From the NCBI GenBank assembly GCA_030765645.1, contig JAVCCE010000072.1, positions 1-64,000 on the forward strand: DNA of 64,000 nucleotides, read 5' to 3'. The position numbers and the translations under genes are program-made. Within the stretch, counting starts at the first letter, position 1, and each line of letters starts with the position of its first letter. A model generated the notes under the pieces. That model saw nothing but the letters and a program-made list of their open reading frames with translations. It was not told where the DNA came from and did not search any database. Source of the stretch: Candidatus Hinthialibacter antarcticus. Its GTDB lineage: Bacteria > Hinthialibacterota > Hinthialibacteria > Hinthialibacterales > Hinthialibacteraceae. Positions 52,152 through 59,737 of the stretch are shown here, one piece after another.

Positions 52152-53168
52152 ATGACTGATTATATCATACGAAGGTTGTTGGGCGCTGTACCCATTTTGC
52201 TGGGCGTCTTGGTATTGACTTTTTTATTGCTTCAGATGATTCCCGGCGATCCCGCCGTTGTGCTGGCGGGCGAGAGGGCGACGCCGGAACAAGTGGAACG
52301 CATTCGCAATGAACTGGGGCTGAACGATCCCCTGCCCGTTCAATTTGGACGTTATGTCTGGAGCCTGGCCCAATTTGACTTGGGACGCTCACTGTTGACC
52401 GAGCGCCCCGTCCTGACGGAAGTGCGCGAGCGCTTTCCCGCGACGTTAGAACTTTCATTCTATTCGATGGTTATCGCTGGACTCATTGGCATTTCGTTAG
52501 GGACGTTCGCTGCGGCGTACAAACACCGCTGGGCGGATACGGGCGCGATTATTGTTTCGCTGATTGGCGTTTCGATTCCTATTTTCTGGTTGGGGTTGGA
52601 ATTCATTTATTATTTTGCCTACAAACTGTATTGGTTCCCGACCTCAGGGCGTGGGCCGTCGCCGATTGATTCTTCGATCACAGGGCTTTATACCATCGAC
52701 GCGCTGTTGGCGAAGAATATTCCTGGATTTTTCCAAGCGTTCCAACATTTGTTTTTACCCTCATTGACGCTCGGGTTGCTCGCGTCTGCATTAATTGCGC
52801 GAATGACGCGCACCACGCTGATCGAAATTCTCGAACAGGATTTTATTCGCACCGCCCGATCCAAAGGCGTCGGACGCATCAAAATATGGCGCCATGCGTT
52901 CCGTGCGGGCTTTGTGCCGATTTTGACGGTGTTTGGCTTGCAACTGGGCATGTTGCTTGGCGGCGCGGTTTTGACCGAGCATGTCTATTCTTGGCCGGGA
53001 TTGGGCTCTTTTCTGGTGCAAGCGGTATTTGCGCGGGATATCCCGTCAGTGCAAACGTTGGTCATGCTTTCCGCTGTGATATTCGTTGCGGCAAATCTGA
53101 TGGTTGATCTCATCGCAGCCTTTTTTGATCCCCGTATTCGTGAGCGTTATCAACAAGGCGCCTCGTGA
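52152..53168 (+). CDS. DppB/OppB-type ABC transporter permease (orphan)
   Basis: A 338-aa inner-membrane permease of the peptide/nickel ABC class. The N-terminal signature YIIRRLLGAVPILLGVLVLT and the LNDPLPVQFGRYV stretch are typical of the DppB subgroup, and the EAA-type loop is near 215-240 (FIRTARSKGVGRIKIWRHAF). It should need a second permease (DppC), two ATPases and a binding protein, but none is adjacent: the next gene, 18 bp downstream, is an M20 peptidase. The pair may import peptides and then trim them, with the rest of the transporter elsewhere. Otherwise complete. Confidence 0.93.
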   Translation: MTDYIIRRLLGAVPILLGVLVLTFLLLQMIPGDPAVVLAGERATPEQVERIRNELGLNDPLPVQFGRYVWSLAQFDLGRSLLTERPVLTEVRERFPATLELSFYSMVIAGLIGISLGTFAAAYKHRWADTGAIIVSLIGVSIPIFWLGLEFIYYFAYKLYWFPTSGRGPSPIDSSITGLYTIDALLAKNIPGFFQAFQHLFLPSLTLGLLASALIARMTRTTLIEILEQDFIRTARSKGVGRIKIWRHAFRAGFVPILTVFGLQLGMLLGGAVLTEHVYSWPGLGSFLVQAVFARDIPSVQTLVMLSAVIFVAANLMVDLIAAFFDPRIRERYQQGAS

Positions 53169-53186
53169 TTCATCAGGAGACATTTC

Positions 53187-54554
53187 ATGCAAGCCATACT
53201 TGATTATATTGAGCAGAACCGCCAGCGGTTTGTGGATGAGCTGGTTGAATGGGTGAAGATTCCCAGCGTAAGCGCGCAAAGCGCCCGCAAAGCCGATTGC
53301 GGACGCGCAGCGCAGTATGTTGAGTCTCAACTGAATTCGATTGGGTTCGAGACCAGACTCTGCCCGACGGCTGGCAACCCCGTCGTCTTAGGCAAGCATC
53401 ATAAAGCGCCTGGAAAACCCACGGTGTTAATTTATGGCCATTATGACGTGCAGCCAGAAGACCCGGTTGATTTATGGCAGACTCCGCCGTTTGATCCGCA
53501 GGTGCGCGACGGCAATCTGTATGCGCGCGGCGCGACCGATAATAAGGGGCAATGTTTTGCGCATATCAAAGCCGTCGAAGCGCTGATTCAATCAAACGGC
53601 GAATTGCCGGTCAACATTACCTTCCTCATTGAAGGCGAAGAAGAAATTCACAGCGCTAATTTGTATGACTTCATTCTTAAGAATAAAGATGAACTTAAAT
53701 GCGACGTCGGCGTCATCAGCGACAGCAGCCAATTCGGCCCTGGAATGCCCGCTGTGACGTATGGGCTGCGCGGCATTGTCGGCGAGGAAATTCGCGTCAC
53801 CGGGCCGAAGCAGGATTTGCATTCAGGCGTATATGGTGGTGCGGTGGCGAACCCCTGCAACGTGATTGCAGACATTATTTCTAAATTAAAAGATCAGGCA
53901 GGTCGAGTTGCGATCCCTGGATTTTACGACGACGTGCTCGAACTCGAACCTTGGGAGCGCGAGGCGTTCGCGAAATTGCCGTTTGACGCAAAAGCGTTTA
54001 ACGATTCAATCGGAGTTCCTGAGGCGTCCGGCGAGCAAGGCTACAATGTCTATGAGCAACGCTGGGCGCGCCCCACATTAGACGTGAACGGCATCTTCGG
54101 CGGTTATCAGGGCGAAGGCTCCAAAACGATTGTTCCCAGTTGGGCGGGCGCCAAGATCACCATGCGCATGGTTCCCAATCAAGACCCGGAGAAAATTCAC
54201 CAACAATTCGTAGATTATGTGAAATCAATCGCGCCGCCTTCGGTTCAAGTGACCTTCAAAGACGGCGGTGGGTGCGGCGCGGTCATGGTCCCGCGCGACG
54301 CCCGTTTTATGGATCAAGCGATAGAAGCAGTCAAGCGCGGTTTTGGCGCGGAGCCTGTATTTATCCGCGAGGGCGGTTCAATTCCGATTGTATTGACGCT
54401 TTCAGAAGAACTTGGCGTTCATGTGTTGTTGCTTGGGTTTGGATTGCCCGACGACAACATGCACGGCCCGAACGAAAAATTCAGCCTGGATGATTTTATC
54501 AAAGGCATAAAGACGTCGGCGTGGCTGCTGCATCTCTGCGGCGAAGCGAAGTAA
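53187..54554 (+). CDS. M20-family metallopeptidase (dipeptidase/ArgE-DapE type)
   Basis: A 455-aa zinc dipeptidase or amidohydrolase. Zinc and catalytic motifs: IYGHYDVQPEDPV (His/Asp near residue 90), ARGATDNKGQ (Asp near 123), LIEGEEEIHS (catalytic Glu pair near 155-160), VISDSSQFGP and the C-terminal LGFGLPDDNMHGPNEKF. The sequence WVKIPSVSAQSARKADC at the start is typical of the CPG2/Dug1-like branch. It lies 18 bp after an orphan peptide permease gene, so import of a peptide followed by its hydrolysis is a fair inference. Substrate unproven. A family B hairpin lies downstream. Confidence 0.94.
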   Translation: MQAILDYIEQNRQRFVDELVEWVKIPSVSAQSARKADCGRAAQYVESQLNSIGFETRLCPTAGNPVVLGKHHKAPGKPTVLIYGHYDVQPEDPVDLWQTPPFDPQVRDGNLYARGATDNKGQCFAHIKAVEALIQSNGELPVNITFLIEGEEEIHSANLYDFILKNKDELKCDVGVISDSSQFGPGMPAVTYGLRGIVGEEIRVTGPKQDLHSGVYGGAVANPCNVIADIISKLKDQAGRVAIPGFYDDVLELEPWEREAFAKLPFDAKAFNDSIGVPEASGEQGYNVYEQRWARPTLDVNGIFGGYQGEGSKTIVPSWAGAKITMRMVPNQDPEKIHQQFVDYVKSIAPPSVQVTFKDGGGCGAVMVPRDARFMDQAIEAVKRGFGAEPVFIREGGSIPIVLTLSEELGVHVLLLGFGLPDDNMHGPNEKFSLDDFIKGIKTSAWLLHLCGEAK

Positions 54555-54627
54555 GGCGCCATAAAATGTAGAGTGGATTCATAACCAATCAAATTGAATG
54601 TTGAAACATTATTTGGCGTGTTGCTGA

Positions 54628-54668
54628 ATCCCCCCTAGCCCCCCTTTTTAAGGGGGGCTAGGGGGGAT
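54628..54668. repeat. Family B-related perfect palindrome
   Basis: A 19-bp perfect inverted repeat (ATCCCCCCTAGCCCCCCTT, then a TTT loop, then the complement). It sits between the convergent M20 and glycosidase genes, so it could act as a bidirectional stop for transcription. The G/C-run ends resemble the repeats at 34443 and 59672. Confidence 0.85.
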
Positions 54669-54691
54669 CAAGAATGAGCAATGAGTTGTGC

Positions 54692-56902
54692 CTATTGAAT
54701 CACAAACCAAGTCATGCCGCGCGGCTCGATCTCGATTGGAATTTCGATTTCTTGTTTTTGATTCAGTGAATACGTTTTCCACTTCCCTTCTTTTTCACTG
54801 ACTTTGGCTTTGCTCTCAATGCCTGCGTAATACAACGGCAGGGTGTATGTGCGCTTGACAGTTTCAGTGGTCGGGTTAAACAACATCGCAAATCCCTTGT
54901 TCTTCAATTCAGGATTCACATGCAATATACCGTCGATGTTGCGTCCGTCGGGGCGATGTAAATGGATGATATCTGAATCAAGAATGTCGCGGTATTTCTT
55001 ATAAAACTGAACACTGCGAATAACCATCTCTTTGGTTTCCGGCGCGTCATAGATGCGCGGGCCGCGATAACAGGCCTGTACGCCAGCCCCGAAGTTTTGC
55101 ATCAAGAACGTTTCGTAAGTATCGAGGTGGTCTTTGAGCGGCTCAATAGTCGCCGCTGCGCCGCCGCCGTGATATTCCACCAGCGGGACGAACATCCAAC
55201 CCATGCTGGGCGGTTTGAGAAAGGTCCCGTCATAGATGTGCTGGCGGCTGTGGATGACCTGCTGTTCGCGCGGCAGGCTCCAGTTTGTTTCGCGGTAGCC
55301 CATCGCGATTTTGTTAGAACCGTTGAAGACGTACAAATCAGGCACGTTCAAATAGACGCCCTCCGCCCGGCACCATTCATAGAAGTCCACTATGCGCTTG
55401 TGTTGCGCCCATTGTGAATCGGCGAGACCCTTGTGGCCTGGATGCACTGTCGACGCGCAGGGGTCGCCGGGGTAGGAGCCGTCATGCTCTAACAGGTCGC
55501 AGCCTGTTTCTTTAATAAACGTCTTCAGGTTGTGAAAATAGCGGTCGCCCCATTCGCTCATCAGGCAAGGCGCGTTGCCGAAGTAGGCGCCGGGTTTGCC
55601 TGTCTTGGGGTCAATCACGTCATGTTCCGGCCCGGCGCTGCGCGACGAAAGCAGCGAATACGCGCCGATTTCGATACCCTTGCTATGCGCATAATCAAAG
55701 TCGGCTTTGAAGCGGGCGATGTATTCAGGGTCGATATTTTCCATACTGATGCCGCTGCCGAAACTTAGCACGATCATTTCGAACCCGGTTTCAGCGCATT
55801 GATCGACTGCGTTGCGGATCGATTCCGAGTCGGAATAGCGCAGGTGCAGCATGATGGGGTTCTCGGTCACCCAAGGCGTGAGGACGCGGTGCAACTTGCG
55901 GATGGCAAGTCCGCGCCGCTCTTTGTCGTCGCTGTCATGCAGCAATTCAATCACGCGAAATGAGGTGAACGATTCGCCGGGCGCGACGTGTGCGCCGGGG
56001 CCGTACGGATAACGGCTAGTAAATAAGTGAGGCCAAGTGCGGTCGTAATTAACTTGAGTTGCATAATCGGGATCGGGTTCCCAGTAATTGGTTTGGTCGG
56101 CGGAGAGGTAACTCATCCCGCAAAACATGTAATCGCTTTGCGCGTGGAAGCGGGAGTTTGTGATTAACGCCAGGTCGTTCGGGTCAATATGGTTCTGGAA
56201 TTGGCGCGGCTTGGTGGATCGCGCCAGGTTGACCTCGCTAATGCGTTCGACGACGGCGAGAATTTCGACCGTGAGCGAGTCGATGGTGATGTCGGCGTCG
56301 GTGTTGTTTTGAATCTCCACCCATTTGTTTAAAACGGGGATGCCTTCATATAGTTCATAATGGACGGATAGTTCGATGCCAGCCAGCGATAGCTGATTTT
56401 CTGGCGATTGAAAATTCAACGTCAAATGCTTGCCCTTGGCAGGCCAGTTGGTATCGCCTGCGTATCGCTTTTGTTTCCATTCGAGCGGCGGGACGCAATC
56501 GCCGGTGGAGTATCCCTTGAACTGAAACGCATCGGGCGAGGCGGTCAGATCGTCGATCCAATCTTGCTCAAGATAGGCGTAATTGGGTTGGCCTTTGAGC
56601 CCGCCGATTTCGTAGGTCGCGCCGTTGATGACCACTTGGGCTTCGGGCTTCACGCCGCGCACGAATTCGTCTTCGGTGACTTGATGGCGAAAACTGATGG
56701 TCGCGAGATTGGGATGCAAACGAAACGTGCGTTCGATCAGGCCATTCGAGATGCTGAGGGTTTTGCCTGAGTCGAGCACGTCAATGGTAACGGGTTCATT
56801 CAAGCCTTCGACCAGCCAATCACGCTCAGCGAAAGCGGACAGTTGAAAGGTGATGGTAAGTATAAAACATGCGATGGATATAAAGCGGCGGCAATTGTTC
56901 AT
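54692..56902 (-). CDS. Secreted putative glycoside hydrolase (alpha-galactosidase clan-like)
   Basis: A 736-aa exported protein with signal peptide (about residues 1-25). The N-terminal 300 residues are a beta-sandwich (LSISNGLIERTFRL, AGIELSVHYELYEGIPVLNK) of the kind that precedes GH36-type barrels. From about 345 an alpha/beta barrel follows (MIVLSFGSGISMENIDPEYI, KGIEIGAYSLLSSRS), with DLLEHDGSYPGDPC near 465, a candidate catalytic aspartate region, and a C-terminal beta domain (RGMTWFVIQ end). The family call is tentative; sequence relatives occur in polysaccharide-degrading environmental bacteria. A GGAG ribosome site precedes ATG 56902. No transporter or regulator is adjacent. Confidence 0.7.
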   Translation of the reverse strand: MNNCRRFISIACFILTITFQLSAFAERDWLVEGLNEPVTIDVLDSGKTLSISNGLIERTFRLHPNLATISFRHQVTEDEFVRGVKPEAQVVINGATYEIGGLKGQPNYAYLEQDWIDDLTASPDAFQFKGYSTGDCVPPLEWKQKRYAGDTNWPAKGKHLTLNFQSPENQLSLAGIELSVHYELYEGIPVLNKWVEIQNNTDADITIDSLTVEILAVVERISEVNLARSTKPRQFQNHIDPNDLALITNSRFHAQSDYMFCGMSYLSADQTNYWEPDPDYATQVNYDRTWPHLFTSRYPYGPGAHVAPGESFTSFRVIELLHDSDDKERRGLAIRKLHRVLTPWVTENPIMLHLRYSDSESIRNAVDQCAETGFEMIVLSFGSGISMENIDPEYIARFKADFDYAHSKGIEIGAYSLLSSRSAGPEHDVIDPKTGKPGAYFGNAPCLMSEWGDRYFHNLKTFIKETGCDLLEHDGSYPGDPCASTVHPGHKGLADSQWAQHKRIVDFYEWCRAEGVYLNVPDLYVFNGSNKIAMGYRETNWSLPREQQVIHSRQHIYDGTFLKPPSMGWMFVPLVEYHGGGAAATIEPLKDHLDTYETFLMQNFGAGVQACYRGPRIYDAPETKEMVIRSVQFYKKYRDILDSDIIHLHRPDGRNIDGILHVNPELKNKGFAMLFNPTTETVKRTYTLPLYYAGIESKAKVSEKEGKWKTYSLNQKQEIEIPIEIEPRGMTWFVIQ

Positions 56903-56979
56903 CCAAATTCTCCAACGTATAAGATGATTTATTTATAGCCCAAAAGAAATTCTGGATGAAGATGTGAGGGGGTATTATT

Positions 56980-57060
56980 GGGAGGGCGAACCTCCTGGTG
57001 AGCCAGATTTTTACAAACAGTTATCTCATTTGCGCGGCTCGGCGGGAGCCTCGCCCTCCC
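56980..57060. repeat. Family D palindromic repeat (GGGAGGGCGA ends)
   Basis: Two imperfectly complementary 25-bp arms, GGGAGGGCGAACCTCCTGG... on the left and ...GCCTCGCCCTCCC on the right, enclose about 30 bp of unrelated DNA. The form resembles mobile-like intergenic repeats widespread in Planctomycetes and Verrucomicrobia-type genomes, as I recall; that comparison is from memory. Confidence 0.75.
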
Positions 57061-57140
57061 ACTGCCCTCACCTGCCGTCCGCCCCATGCAGGAGGTGCGG
57101 TAGGCGATGCTCGTTCTTGCCTTTGCCACCCCAGCCTAAT

Positions 57141-57240
57141 GTAGGGTGGAATGAATAAAATGAATTCCACCGTTTACTTTTGATTATTAAATTTGAAAAA
57201 ATTTCATTGGTGGGTTTCGTTTCACTCAACGCCACCCTAC
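57141..57240. repeat. Family E palindromic repeat (GTAGGGTGG ends)
   Basis: Outer arms GTAGGGTGG and CCACCCTAC bracket 100 bp. A second inner hairpin, GTGGAAT...ATTCCAC, starts just inside the left end. Nothing in it looks coding. Confidence 0.7.
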
Positions 57241-57292
57241 TTGAAACGTTGTGAGAATTCCGAGGTAGCGACTGTCTTGAAATTCAAGGTCA

Positions 57293-57376
57293 GTGTCATT
57301 GCGAGGAGGCCGAAGGCCGACGCGGCAATCTCACAAATCGAAAAGCGAGATCGCTTCGCTGCGCTCGCGATGACAC
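57293..57376. repeat. Family C palindromic repeat, copy 2
   Basis: Begins GTGTCATTGCGAGGAGGCCG and ends GCGATGACAC, with GGCAATCTC near the middle. The copy at 21085-21142 shares these ends and the inner GAGATTGCC, in the opposite orientation. Confidence 0.8.
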
Positions 57377-57406
57377 GGACCATACGTAGTCACTGTGACC
57401 CAGTAG

Positions 57407-57440
57407 GGTGGGCTCGTTCGACGAAGGCGAACAGCCCACC
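57407..57440. repeat. Family F short palindrome (GGTGGGCT ends)
   Basis: GGTGGGCTCGTTCG pairs with CGAACAGCCCACC around a short loop, leaving one bulge. A partial GGTGGGTT follows at about 57467. Confidence 0.65.
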
Positions 57441-57501
57441 AAGCAATGTTTTCGAGATTGAGAATTGGTGGGTTAAGAAGATACACTGCAAAGAAAGCAG
57501 T

Positions 57502-58290
57502 TTAGTTCTTTAGTATTTTTCTCAATTCATCAATAGGAATCGGTGGATTTTTTGTATGAACCATTGCATGACAATTGGCGCAAACCAAGGCTATGTCATC
57601 CAAGGTTGTTAATTGTTCACCCATTGAAATTGGATTTAAATGGTGGGCAATAATATATTCATCCCCAATCGTTCCATACTTTTCTTCAAAGCTAAAACCA
57701 CACACTTCACAACGAAAATCAGAATTGGCTTTTTTAGCTAAAATTACACCACTATTTCTCCTACGAAATTCTATTTCAGCTTTGTATTTTTCTCCTTCAA
57801 GAACTTCTTGCTGTTTTTGTGCTTTTTTTTCCAGTTTTAATTCTGATTCAAAAGATAGAATTTCATTAGATTGAAGTTTCTCAACCGTAAGTTGTTGGCT
57901 TTTGCCTAGTATTTTATTCATTCTGATAAATTCAGATTCCCATTTTACTTTTACTTGATGAGGCCATGGAACTCCATTAGGATCAACAATTAGTGTTTGC
58001 TTATCAAAAAAGTATGAGCCGTCCACTATTCCTTTGCATACAATTTTAGTACCTTGTTTGACATAAATGATGTCACCTTTTTTCATTTCATAAGCCACTC
58101 TTTTAAGGCTTGCTTTTTGAGATGGTGCCAATTTTTGCCATGAATTTTTAGGTTCTCCTTCAGGATATCTTGAAAGATCAGTTTTTGCTAATGGATCATA
58201 AGTTATCGCTGCTACTCCCAATTCAAAACAAATAGGCCACAATTCTTCTCCGCCAGTTCCAACTCGAAATGCCATTCGCCAAGTTGTCAT
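57502..58290 (-). CDS. HNH endonuclease with EVE/PUA-like N-domain (predicted modification-dependent restriction enzyme)
   Basis: A 262-aa predicted nuclease in AT-rich DNA. The C-terminal domain is an HNH/McrA-type finger: CEVCGFSF, the HH pair in YIIAHHLNPISMG, and LVCANCHAMVH, giving two CxxC zinc pairs plus His/Asn/His. The N-terminal 120 residues (MAFRVGTGGEELWPICFELG, MKKGDIIYVKQGTKIVCKGI) resemble EVE/PUA-superfamily modules that read modified bases. EVE-HNH fusions are known or predicted to cut modified phage DNA. A coiled, Lys/Glu-rich linker joins the halves. No methyltransferase is next to it, as expected for such enzymes. It adjoins a palindromic repeat cluster, and its base composition differs from its neighbours, suggesting transfer. 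The N-domain call is tentative; the HNH is firm. Confidence 0.8.
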   Translation of the reverse strand: MTTWRMAFRVGTGGEELWPICFELGVAAITYDPLAKTDLSRYPEGEPKNSWQKLAPSQKASLKRVAYEMKKGDIIYVKQGTKIVCKGIVDGSYFFDKQTLIVDPNGVPWPHQVKVKWESEFIRMNKILGKSQQLTVEKLQSNEILSFESELKLEKKAQKQQEVLEGEKYKAEIEFRRRNSGVILAKKANSDFRCEVCGFSFEEKYGTIGDEYIIAHHLNPISMGEQLTTLDDIALVCANCHAMVHTKNPPIPIDELRKILKN

Positions 58291-58381
58291 TTATTTGCAC
58301 CTTTTTTTGAATAATTTTTTGAATAATATATGTTTCTGATTACAAAATACCAAAATTTAAACATTATCTCTACCTATAAAA

Positions 58382-58414
58382 ACAAAACCAGCCCGAAGCG
58401 GTGAGGCTTCGGGC
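58382..58414 (-). terminator. Terminator of the Hsp20 operon
   Basis: GCCCGAAGC and GCTTCGGGC form a perfect 9-bp stem with a 6-base loop. On the minus strand it is followed by TGGTTTTGTTTTT, so it ends the hsp20 transcript downstream of 58466. Confidence 0.88.
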
Positions 58415-58465
58415 CGAAGATGAACATTCAAGACGCGCGATTTCAACGCGTGCGATTCATTTACC

Positions 58466-58870
58466 TTATTCCGCATAAGCGACCGGAATTTGTTTCGGTT
58501 TGACTTTCTCCACTTTCGGCAAGTGGAGAGTCAATACGCCGTTCTTCAATTCCGCTGAAATCTTGTCTGCGTCAATCTGTTCCGAGAATTCAAACTGACG
58601 ATAAAAATTGGCCAGTTCATATTCCCGATAGGTTGCTTCATGTTCCGCGTCGACGGCGTGATTTGCTTCCAAAGTGAGGACATTGTTTTCGACATTCACT
58701 TTGACCGCGTCCTTGGCGACGCCGGGCACGTCGGCCTGCAAGACCAGTTTGTCTTTGTATTCGATGATGTCGACTGGCGGCGTAACGTAACGCGCATCTT
58801 CACGCGAACATTCTTGCGTATTGGGAACTCGCTGTTCCTGAGTCTGGGGTACGGTTTTTTCAATGCTCAT
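58466..58870 (-). CDS. Hsp20-family small heat-shock protein (second gene)
   Basis: A 134-aa alpha-crystallin-domain holdase that binds unfolding proteins under stress. The domain (about residues 32-120) shows PVDIIEYKDKLVLQADVPGV and KDAVKVNVENNVLTLEAN, and the conserved end LKNGVLTLHLPKVEKVKP (A/GxLxxxxPK type). The N-terminal arm is short and Gln/Arg-rich. A GAGGAG ribosome site lies upstream. It follows the other Hsp20 gene by 33 bp and precedes a strong terminator; the two form one unit behind a candidate sigma-54 promoter. Two unlike sHSPs often form mixed oligomers. Confidence 0.95.
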   Translation of the reverse strand: MSIEKTVPQTQEQRVPNTQECSREDARYVTPPVDIIEYKDKLVLQADVPGVAKDAVKVNVENNVLTLEANHAVDAEHEATYREYELANFYRQFEFSEQIDADKISAELKNGVLTLHLPKVEKVKPKQIPVAYAE

Positions 58871-58903
58871 TTTCGGGTCTCCTCTCGTGGCTCATCTTAA
58901 GAC

Positions 58904-59368
58904 TTAGTTCGCTACCTGAATTTCGATGGAACGGGGGCGTGCTTTTTCGGCTTTGGTCGCAGTGATGGTCAAGATGCCGTTCTTGTATTCGGCCTTGATC
59001 TTGTCCGAATCAACTTCCGCCGGAAGTTCAACCGTGCGGATGAACTTACCCGCAGCGCGTTCGTTGCGATGGAAGGCTTCCGGTTTCGCGTCGCCATTGC
59101 TGCGCACCTTTTCGCCGCTCAGCGTCAATTGGTTGCCGACGATGCTGACGTTGATGCTCTCTGTGTTTAAACCGGGCGCTAACGCTTCAACGACGAAGGC
59201 GTCTTTTTTTTCATACAAATTGATGAGTGGATAGCGGCGGGCGGAATTGCCTGGCAAAAAGGCCAGACGCTGGCGCGGGTCGCCCTGCTGCTTGTACGAC
59301 GGGCCGAATACGCGGTTCATTTCCTGCTGCATCCGGTCGAGTTCCTGGAAAGTGGTCCATAGATTCAT
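58904..59368 (-). CDS. Hsp20-family small heat-shock protein (first gene)
   Basis: A 154-aa sHSP of class A type. It starts MNLWTTFQELDRMQQEMNRV, the usual amphipathic arm. The alpha-crystallin domain (about 48-150) has PLINLYEKKDAFVVEALAPG, then GNQLTLSGEKV, RNERAAGKFIRTVELPAEVD and YKNGILTITATKAEKARPRS. An AGGAGG ribosome site precedes the ATG by a good distance. It is the first gene of the two-gene unit. It lies 57-84 bases after a candidate -12/-24 promoter, suggesting control by sigma-54 rather than sigma-32 or CIRCE/HrcA; no CIRCE element is visible. Confidence 0.96.
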   Translation of the reverse strand: MNLWTTFQELDRMQQEMNRVFGPSYKQQGDPRQRLAFLPGNSARRYPLINLYEKKDAFVVEALAPGLNTESINVSIVGNQLTLSGEKVRSNGDAKPEAFHRNERAAGKFIRTVELPAEVDSDKIKAEYKNGILTITATKAEKARPRSIEIQVAN

Positions 59369-59435
59369 GAGCCTTGACCTCCTGTGTCTTGATCCCGCTT
59401 TGGGATTTAATTTCTGACTTTCGGTTTTTTATATA

Positions 59436-59452
59436 TGCCAACAACGTGCCAA
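59436..59452 (-). promoter_or_regulatory. Candidate sigma-54 (-24/-12) promoter for the Hsp20 genes
   Basis: On the minus strand this reads TTGGCACGTTGTTGGCA. It matches the sigma-54 consensus YTGGCACG-N4-TTGCW at all positions but one, with the required GG and GC ten bases apart. Transcription would begin near 59425, leaving a leader of about 57 bases ahead of the first Hsp20 start at 59368. No enhancer-binding site was identified. Confidence 0.55.
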
Positions 59453-59542
59453 ACTATTAAGTGTAGAAAAATGTGCTAGATGCTTGAAAGATAGCAGATA
59501 GTCCCTTGTGTCATTTTGGCGCGATTTTGTGTGGAATTGAGC

Positions 59543-59573
59543 AAAAAAAACCGCAAACAATAATGTTTGCGGT
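59543..59573 (-). terminator. Terminator downstream of the 435-aa orphan gene
   Basis: ACCGCAAAC and GTTTGCGGT pair perfectly around a 6-base loop. On the minus strand the stem is followed by a run of T residues (the plus strand shows A residues 59543-59550). It would stop transcripts coming from the gene ending at 59738, before the Hsp20 promoter. Confidence 0.88.
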
Positions 59574-59671
59574 ATCTAGTGGTCAAGAGCGTTTCCGCTC
59601 TGGAAGGCATTTGGTGTGACATCTTGTTTACTTTTCTAAGTTCAAACTGTTTTTGTGAACTTAGCGCTGAG

Positions 59672-59729
59672 CCCCTGCCAAGCCCCCTTTATGTAAGGGG
59701 GGAAGGCGCAGCAGGCGCCAGGGGGGATT
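59672..59729. repeat. Family B palindromic repeat, copy 3
   Basis: The element reads CCCCTGCCAAGCCCCCTTTA, then AAGGGGGGAAGGCGC, a short loop, GGCGCCAGGGGGGATT. It shares the order of parts with the copy at 34443. It lies between the orphan gene stop and its terminator. The rest of the 369-bp gap (59369-59737) holds the terminator and the promoter listed separately. Confidence 0.75.
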
Positions 59730-59737
59730 CAGGTTTT

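Larger units (their letters stand above)
56903..57501. other. 599-bp gene-free region packed with palindromic repeats
   Basis: No gene is visible. Four different palindromic elements follow one another (56980-57060, 57141-57240, 57293-57376, 57407-57440). The remaining DNA (about 57062-57140) is GC-rich without a clear structure. Several short open frames here are chance readings of repeats. Confidence 0.75.

Noticed and set aside
59369-59540. CIRCE/HrcA operator for the Hsp20 genes
   Set aside because: No TTAGCACTC-N9-GAGTGCTAA match was found. A sigma-54-like site explains the region better.
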